Both the position numbers and the translations under genes were made by a program. From Fidelibacterota bacterium (lineage in GTDB: Bacteria > Marinisomatota > Marinisomatia > Marinisomatales > UBA1611), in contig PBKF01000022.1 in the NCBI GenBank assembly GCA_002722105.1, forward strand, positions 1 to 21,684: a stretch of DNA of 21,684 bases, in the 5' to 3' direction. Within the stretch, counting starts at the first letter, position 1. Each line of letters starts with the position of its first letter. Below are positions 16,914 to 21,684 of the stretch, in pieces. The notes beneath the pieces were generated by a model. It had not been told where the DNA came from and searched no databases. It saw nothing but the letters and a program-made list of their open reading frames with translations.

Positions 16914-18047
16914 ATGATAGTATCAATACTTAAAGAAATTCACGAATTAGAACCAAGAGTTGCTGCAACGCCCGCTACTGTAAAAGAATTAATAAAATCT
17001 GGGTTAACAGTAAAAGTAGAATCTCAAGCAGGAAAAAAATCATTTATTTCTGATGATCAATTTAAAGAAGCAGGTGCAGAAATAGTTGAATCCATTGAAA
17101 CATTATTAAGCAGCTCTGATATTATTTTAAAAGTTTTGCCACCTACTTTGGATGAAATATCAAATATTAAAAGTGGTTCAAACTTAATTTCATTCTTTCA
17201 AACAACAAGGGACACCCCTCTTGTACAAGCACTGACGAATCAAAATATCACTTGTTTTAGCATGCATCTCATTCCAAGAACAACCTTAGCTCAAAAGATG
17301 GATGCATTATCATCACAGGCAAATATAGCTGGCTATAAAGCAGTTCTTATGGCAGCGACCCGTTTGGGTGTTTATATGCCGCTCTTAATGACAGCAGCAG
17401 GTACAATACGTCCAGCTAAAGTATTAATTCTTGGAGCTGGTGTTGCAGGACTACAGGCCATAGCAACAGCCAAACGGTTAGGTGCACAGGTAGAAGCATT
17501 CGATGTTAGACCTGTTGTGAAAGAACAGGTTGAGTCATTGGGCGCAAAATTTATTGAAGTTGAATCAGGATCAGATGAAGGTGTCGGTGAAGGCGGCTAT
17601 GCAAAAGAAACATCAGAAGATTATAAACAACGGCAGCAAGAATTAATCCATACACACATTAGTAAGGCAGATGTTGTAATTACTACAGCACTTATTCCCG
17701 GTAAACCAGCACCCTTGCTTATTCCAAAGATCATGGTTGATTCAATGAAACCAGGATCTATGATTATGGATCTAGCAGCAGAAAATGGCGGTAATTGTGA
17801 ATTAACGCAAAAAGATAATGTCATTGAACACAACCAGGTCACGATTGATGGGACTTCCAATATACCAGGCACAATGCCGGTTCACGCCAGTGAGTTATAT
17901 GCAAAAAATATTTCTGCATTTCTAACATACATGGTAAAAGATGGCGAACTAAATATAGATCTGGATGATGAAATTATCTCGGGATCACTTTTTACATATA
18001 AAGGTAAGATTACGCATGAACCAACTCTCCAAATAATGAATAAATAA
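16914..18047 (+). CDS. pntAA: NAD(P) transhydrogenase subunit alpha part 1 (PntAA, domain I)
   Basis: The NAD(H)-binding domain I of proton-translocating transhydrogenase, 377 residues, cytoplasmic. It passes hydride between NADH and NADP+ together with PntB, driven by proton motive force, and so feeds NADPH to biosynthesis. Visible: alanine-dehydrogenase-like N-terminus (ILKEIHELEPRVAATP), the RQD loop residues Arg122, Gln127 and Asp130 in PRTTLAQKMD, the dinucleotide-binding GAGVAGLQ (174-181) with acidic follow-up EAFDVRP, and the mobile loop with GEGGYAKE (225-232). It ends before any membrane segment, as in the split Rhodospirillum-type enzyme. Start is the ATG at 16914 with only a weak purine-rich site upstream. 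Followed 8 bases later by pntAB. Confidence 0.95.
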   Translation: MIVSILKEIHELEPRVAATPATVKELIKSGLTVKVESQAGKKSFISDDQFKEAGAEIVESIETLLSSSDIILKVLPPTLDEISNIKSGSNLISFFQTTRDTPLVQALTNQNITCFSMHLIPRTTLAQKMDALSSQANIAGYKAVLMAATRLGVYMPLLMTAAGTIRPAKVLILGAGVAGLQAIATAKRLGAQVEAFDVRPVVKEQVESLGAKFIEVESGSDEGVGEGGYAKETSEDYKQRQQELIHTHISKADVVITTALIPGKPAPLLIPKIMVDSMKPGSMIMDLAAENGGNCELTQKDNVIEHNQVTIDGTSNIPGTMPVHASELYAKNISAFLTYMVKDGELNIDLDDEIISGSLFTYKGKITHEPTLQIMNK

Positions 18048-18055
18048 GGTTTATC

Positions 18056-18319
18056 ATGGATATTAATATTTTAACTGTTTTCATATTAGCGATCTTTGTT
18101 GGTATTGAGATTATCACCAAAGTCCCGCCTACTCTCCATACCCCGCTGATGAGCGGCTCTAATGCCATTTCAGGAATTGCAATAGTCGGTGCAATTATTG
18201 CGACATCAGGTGGTGTTGGAACCTGGTTGGGTATCATTGCTGTTATATTTGCAACTGTTAATGTGGTAGGTGGGTTTATGGTGACAGATCGTATGCTTAA
18301 AATGTTTAAACGTAAATAG
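18056..18319 (+). CDS. pntAB: NAD(P) transhydrogenase subunit alpha part 2 (PntAB, membrane)
   Basis: An 87-residue membrane protein, the N-terminal half of the proton-translocating domain II. Three hydrophobic helices are visible (about 4-20, 35-52, 57-77), with the family segment KVPPTLHTPLMSGSNAISG between the first and second. It associates with PntB in the inner membrane. An AAGG site lies about 7 bases before the ATG. It sits 8 bases after pntAA and 9 bases before pntB, in one operon. Confidence 0.95.
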   Translation: MDINILTVFILAIFVGIEIITKVPPTLHTPLMSGSNAISGIAIVGAIIATSGGVGTWLGIIAVIFATVNVVGGFMVTDRMLKMFKRK

Positions 18320-18328
18320 GAGTAGATT

Positions 18329-19699
18329 GTGGAAACAATTAATCTATTTTATGTACTGGCAGCAGTATTATTCATTTTAGGTATTAAAAGACTGGGCCAT
18401 CCTAAAACTGCAATGAACGGGAACAGGCTCGCTGCGGTTGGGATGTTAATCGCAATTCTAGCAACCCTTGTTACTTATGATCAAATTGATTTTCAATTAA
18501 TTGCGATTGGTATGATTATAGGCTCAATTATTGGTGCTACATTTGCCATTAAGGTTGAAATGACCCAGATGCCCCAAATGGTGGCAATTTTCAATGGCTT
18601 TGGCGGAGGAGCTTCAGCCCTGGTAGCAGCAGCAGAATTTTTAAAATCTGGCGAGATCACGACTTTTACAATTGGCACCATTGTTTTATCTGTTTTTATT
18701 GGGACCCTTACGTTCACTGGAAGTTTTATTGCATTCGGTAAGCTACAGGGCTTTGTCAGTGGACAACCAGTTGTTTTCCCAGGACAACAGCTAATCAATG
18801 GACTGCTTGCATTGGCACTGGTTTTTATAGGATTTTATCTTATACAAATGCCAGTAGAAATGAATTTATTCTATGGTGTAATTGCTATTTCCGCAATTCT
18901 TGGAATCACACTCACAATTCCAATAGGTGGTGCAGATATGCCTGTTGTGATTTCGCTTCTCAACTCCTATTCTGGTATTGCAGCCGCGGCCACTGGATTT
19001 GTGCTTATGAATAACGGTTTGATTATCTCTGGTGCTTTGGTGGGAGCATCAGGTCTCATCCTGACAAATATTATGTGTAAAGGCATGAATCGATCACTGG
19101 CAAACGTGATTTTTGGTGCAGTTGGACTAGATCAACAATCCACTGAAGGAAGTTCTGCGAAACAAATATCAATCAAATCTTATTCGACCGAAGAAGCTGC
19201 CATGATTTTTGATGCTGCAGAAAAAATCATCGTTGTTCCGGGTTATGGATTGGCAGTTGCCCAGGCTCAGCATGCAGTGAGAGAAGTTGCTGAATTTCTT
19301 GAAGAAAAAAATAAAAAAGTATTATACGCTATTCATCCTGTTGCAGGCAGAATGCCTGGCCATATGAACGTCCTCTTGGCTGAAGCAAATATCCCCTATG
19401 AACAATTACTGGACTTAGATGAGATTAACCCTGAATTTGAAGATTGCGATGTCGCTCTGGTGCTTGGTGCAAATGATGTGGTCAATCCGGCAGCAAGACA
19501 TGATACATCTTCACCAATTTACGGTATGCCAATTCTGGATGTAGACAAATCAAGAACTGTAATTATTAACAAGCGGACAATGAACACAGGATTTGCCGGT
19601 ATCCAAAATGAATTGTTTGGTTTTGATAACTCGATTATGGTTTTTGGTGATGCCAAAGATATGCTTCAGCAGCTCTTGAAAGATCTAAAAGATTTATAA
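18329..19699 (+). CDS. pntB: NAD(P) transhydrogenase subunit beta (PntB)
   Basis: A 456-residue subunit carrying the remaining domain II helices (about 1-265) and the NADP(H)-binding domain III (about 285-456). Domain III signatures seen are VPGYGLAVAQAQ, HPVAGRMPGHMNVLLAEA, GANDVVNPAA and the late KRTMNTGFAG stretch. It starts with GTG at 18329, preceded by TAGGAG 7 bases upstream; no better in-frame ATG exists near the family start METINLFY. Together with PntAA and PntAB it makes a complete transhydrogenase. The operon ends in a convergent gap of 56 bases. Confidence 0.95.
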   Translation: METINLFYVLAAVLFILGIKRLGHPKTAMNGNRLAAVGMLIAILATLVTYDQIDFQLIAIGMIIGSIIGATFAIKVEMTQMPQMVAIFNGFGGGASALVAAAEFLKSGEITTFTIGTIVLSVFIGTLTFTGSFIAFGKLQGFVSGQPVVFPGQQLINGLLALALVFIGFYLIQMPVEMNLFYGVIAISAILGITLTIPIGGADMPVVISLLNSYSGIAAAATGFVLMNNGLIISGALVGASGLILTNIMCKGMNRSLANVIFGAVGLDQQSTEGSSAKQISIKSYSTEEAAMIFDAAEKIIVVPGYGLAVAQAQHAVREVAEFLEEKNKKVLYAIHPVAGRMPGHMNVLLAEANIPYEQLLDLDEINPEFEDCDVALVLGANDVVNPAARHDTSSPIYGMPILDVDKSRTVIINKRTMNTGFAGIQNELFGFDNSIMVFGDAKDMLQQLLKDLKDL

Positions 19700-19710
19700 A
19701 TAATTTATAA

Positions 19711-19740
19711 TTCCTAACTGATAGAGAAATCGGTAAGGAG
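19711..19740. terminator. Candidate hairpin terminator between convergent genes
   Basis: TTCCTAACTGAT and ATCGGTAAGGAG form a 12-bp stem with one A-A mismatch and two wobbles around a 6-base loop, in the gap between pntB and the convergent TerB-like gene. Neither side has a strong T run (the minus-strand side continues into TTATAAATT), so it is a weak bidirectional terminator candidate. Confidence 0.4.
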
Positions 19741-19755
19741 CAAATTGATATTAGA

Positions 19756-20790
19756 TTAGGATTCTTTGCTAAAATCTACTTTCAGTTTGGTCGAATTTGA
19801 ATAAAGTCCGATAGATATGTATTTTTCACAAACTGCTTCAGCATAATCTTCTGAAAAGTATTTTCCAATCTTAAATACCTTTCCACCCCTATCATCTACA
19901 ACCTCTAAATCAGGTAATATTTCTCTCACTGCATTGATCTGCTCATCACCCTGAGGAACAATATTCACTTCCCACATTTCTATTTCTCCGCCTCTCTCTG
20001 CACTGACATAGTGAGAGATCATTCCAGTGAATTCTGCTACTGCCATTGCTTCTTCATCAGTGACTTCATCATCAGCTTCTGCCATAAGATTGATCAGGTC
20101 TACAAGACCTTCAGCTACATCTGTATCCGGTCCTTCATCTAAATAGGATTGAACCAATGCTTTTAATTCAACCAGATTTGTAACCTCTTCAGGTCTACCT
20201 GGTTTTAATTCAGGTATGTCAATACCCCATTTTTCAGAAAATTCATTAATGAGATCAATTTCTTCCTGTGCGATGTCATCATCAATCGCGGCCAATTTTT
20301 TTAGAATATCTATAATCTTCCGTGCACCTTTTGGACGTACCATATCAGCTAAAAGATCACCTGACTCTTTACCCTCTAATTTTAAAGCCTGACCAAGCAG
20401 GGTAAAAAAACCAACCCCTCGGTTTTTATCAACAAAATATCCAGTTCCGATCAATGTAAAAACAGTTGCAAGAAAGAGCGCAATTACACTTTTTGCAGCG
20501 TTGAAATAATCTTGCGTAATAATCATAGCATTCAATAAAAATGGAAATCCAACAACAAATCCTAACATTGCCGCAACTATTGAGATACTATTTGCCACTT
20601 CTTCATTCTTCCTACGCTTCCAAATCTTATTAACTGTCAAATAACCCTTGATCAAAGAAAACACTAAAGCACCTGAGACCAGAAATGTGAGTAATTTTTC
20701 AAACCATGTCATATCTGAACCATCAGATGCAAATATGAATGAAGTCAAAATAAAAATAAGAACTGTAATGTATGGCTTTTTATGAAGCAT
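19756..20790 (-). CDS. Membrane protein with TerB-like acidic helices and possible SPOR-like tail
   Basis: A 344-residue protein of unknown role. It has a signal-like start (1-21, ending IFASDG), then three hydrophobic helices (about 31-50, 66-90, 98-120). The soluble part holds two acidic-helix motifs of TerB type, AAIDDDIAQEEIDLI (167-181) and AEADDEVTDEEAMAV (237-251), where acidic residues could bind a divalent metal. The last 70 residues (about 272-340, MWEVNIV...KVFKIGKYFSEDYAEAV...GLYSNSTKLKV) have the strand-helix pattern of a SPOR/ferredoxin-like repeat with the K-I-G-K-Y-F-S core. TerB domains are linked to tellurite or envelope stress and to phage and membrane surveillance complexes, but no ter genes are nearby. 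The SPOR-like reading is inference. It converges on pntB. Confidence 0.65.
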   Translation of the reverse strand: MLHKKPYITVLIFILTSFIFASDGSDMTWFEKLLTFLVSGALVFSLIKGYLTVNKIWKRRKNEEVANSISIVAAMLGFVVGFPFLLNAMIITQDYFNAAKSVIALFLATVFTLIGTGYFVDKNRGVGFFTLLGQALKLEGKESGDLLADMVRPKGARKIIDILKKLAAIDDDIAQEEIDLINEFSEKWGIDIPELKPGRPEEVTNLVELKALVQSYLDEGPDTDVAEGLVDLINLMAEADDEVTDEEAMAVAEFTGMISHYVSAERGGEIEMWEVNIVPQGDEQINAVREILPDLEVVDDRGGKVFKIGKYFSEDYAEAVCEKYISIGLYSNSTKLKVDFSKES

Positions 20791-20912
20791 CTAAAATATT
20801 CCCATGTTGTTAATTTTGAAGAACATCCAATATCTCTCAAAATAATATACTTATTAGAAGCAGAAATCTAAATCAGGAAAAGACCATATAAAATAGGACA
20901 TCACAATATTAG

Positions 20913-21101
20913 TCAATTCAGATTATTAACTATTTCGTAAAATAATTTTACGGCTTCTTGTTCATCAATCCCAAATTTTCTGTGGCAGTAGTTAGAAACG
21001 ATACTTTCAACATAATCTTCATATTCATCTTCAGTATATAATTCTAGAATCGTTTCCAGATATTCTTCCAGTTCTGCGAGTTGTGTTTGGTTAAGAGGCA
21101 T
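20913..21101 (-). CDS. Small acidic hypothetical protein (62 aa)
   Basis: A 62-residue, mostly helical, acidic protein with the pattern LEEYLETILELYTEDEYEDYVESIVSNYCHRKFGI split over two helices, and a short C-terminal helix ending EIVNNLN. No family is recognised. There is no Shine-Dalgarno before the ATG. It lies 122 bases upstream of the TerB-like gene on the same strand and 33 bases from the divergent tRNA-Ser. The codon pattern is plausible for a real gene, but its shortness keeps this uncertain. The 20791-20912 gap holds nothing I can identify. Confidence 0.5.
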   Translation of the reverse strand: MPLNQTQLAELEEYLETILELYTEDEYEDYVESIVSNYCHRKFGIDEQEAVKLFYEIVNNLN

Positions 21102-21134
21102 AATAATTTTTCGGTCAAATTTAACGAATTTTAT

Positions 21135-21222
21135 GGAGAGATGGCAGAGTCTGGCTGAATGCGCTGCACTCGAAATGCAGTGTACCTTCTGGGTACCGGG
21201 GGTTCGAATCCCTCTCTCTCCG
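21135..21222 (+). tRNA. tRNA-Ser (anticodon CGA)
   Basis: An 88-base cloverleaf: acceptor stem GGAGAGA (21135-21141) with TCTCTCC (21215-21221) and G discriminator at 21222; anticodon stem CTGCA/TGCAG (21164-21168 and 21176-21180) with loop CTCGAAA, anticodon CGA at 21171-21173; a long class II variable arm (stem GTACC/GGTAC) as required for serine; T arm GGGGG-TTCGAAT-CCCTC (21198-21214). The CCA end is not encoded. It reads UCG codons. Confidence 0.95.
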
Positions 21223-21294
21223 CAATATTTTTAATTGATGTTTTTGGATTAGTTAGAAGTCCTATAGACTCAAACACTGCAATTTAAGAAGTAC

Positions 21295-21684
21295 TTAGTT
21301 ATTTCCTTTGCCTGATACTGCCCAACCTAAATCATTATTTTTATTAAATAAAATTGCAACACCGTCATCATCTTTATTCGTCCCAAAGTAACCTGTATTT
21401 GCACCATCTTTGTTGTATGTTTTCAAGACTCCTTCATTAATAGCGCACATCTCCTGGCCATCCTTACTAAAAGTTTGAAGGTAACCAGAATCATCAGTTG
21501 CGATACCTGATGCAAAAACAATTTTACCATATTTATTAACCAATGTCATTCCATCACCATTTATCAATGTTTGACCTAATTCGTTTGTAACAACAATTGT
21601 TTCTGCTTTAATATGCCCAAGACTCCTATTTTGGGAGCCCATAAATATAAATATACTTGATGTTAGACATACTGCTGTAAAGAA
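21295..21684 (-). CDS. Secreted beta-repeat protein, 5' end cut by window edge
   Basis: The frame is open from the right edge to the stop at 21295, so the true start is outside. The ATG at 21642 is probably internal: the 14 codons before it read FFTAVCLTSSIFIF, the hydrophobic core of a signal peptide that continues into MGSQNRSL. The mature part contains about four tandem units of 18-23 residues (roughly 21298-21549), each with the pattern L-x-x-[FY]-[NS]-K-[DY]-G followed by a turn: LVNKYGK, LQTFSKDGQ, LKTYNKDGAN, ILFNKNND, several ending in DDDG/DDSG. This suggests a beta-solenoid or fibre-like secreted protein. It ends in GKGNN and has no T9SS sorting domain. No family is recognised. Confidence 0.6.
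   Translation of the reverse strand, partial: FFTAVCLTSSIFIFMGSQNRSLGHIKAETIVVTNELGQTLINGDGMTLVNKYGKIVFASGIATDDSGYLQTFSKDGQEMCAINEGVLKTYNKDGANTGYFGTNKDDDGVAILFNKNNDLGWAVSGKGNN

Noticed and set aside
16914..18047. Leu in place of the usual second Arg in the PntAA PRxSRAQ segment
   Set aside because: The RQD-loop residues Arg, Gln and Asp are still present; the changed position is a neighbour and not one of the catalytic residues.
21135..21222. tRNA-Ser as an integration site for a mobile element
   Set aside because: No duplicate of the tRNA 3' end, integrase or other mobile gene is visible around it.
21640..21642. ATG at 21642 as the start of the right-end gene
   Set aside because: Codons before it encode a hydrophobic signal-like run that stays open to the window edge, so the true start is probably outside.

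Overview
The window is AT-rich bacterial DNA. It holds a long type IV pilus (T4P) operon, three secreted proteins with a type IX secretion (T9SS/Por) C-terminal sorting domain, a three-gene proton-translocating transhydrogenase operon, and a small right-hand block with a TerB-like membrane protein, a tRNA-Ser and a repeat protein. The three sorting domains share an NPFNP entry motif and end in a short Lys-rich tail. Together with the Bacteroidetes-like weakness of many Shine-Dalgarno sites, this points to the FCB superphylum. A Marinimicrobia (SAR406)-like marine lineage, or a relative such as Ignavibacteria, is my best guess; the sequence alone does not prove it.

Positions 1-9033, minus strand: one tightly packed pilus operon, read right to left. 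Its order is major pilin, PilT retraction ATPase, PilV-like, PilW-like and a very large PilX-like minor pilin, then the alignment complex PilM-PilN-PilO-PilP-like, then the PilQ secretin, which runs off the left edge. Genes abut or overlap by 1-8 bases at most junctions, so they are almost certainly co-transcribed and translationally coupled. PilB, PilC and the prepilin peptidase are not in the window. A strong intrinsic terminator (9132-9159) separates this operon from the protease gene upstream.

Positions 9167-16793, minus strand: three T9SS-type cargo proteins. They are a 1324-residue M6 metalloprotease with an extra uncharacterised domain and RTX-like repeats, a 249-residue small protein, and an 893-residue protein made of two tandem right-handed beta-helices. 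All have an N-terminal signal sequence and a homologous C-terminal domain, so they should be exported by Sec and then moved to the cell surface or medium.

Positions 16914-19699, plus strand: pntAA-pntAB-pntB, the split alpha-subunit form of NAD(P) transhydrogenase. It diverges from the beta-helix gene.

Positions 19756-21684: a minus-strand membrane protein with TerB-like acidic helices and a possible SPOR-like tail, a 62-residue acidic protein, a plus-strand tRNA-Ser(CGA), and the 3' part of a secreted protein with about four tandem beta-repeats whose start lies beyond the right edge.

The T4P operon and the secreted protease and beta-helix proteins would suit a surface-attached or particle-degrading life, but that functional link is inference from adjacency only.
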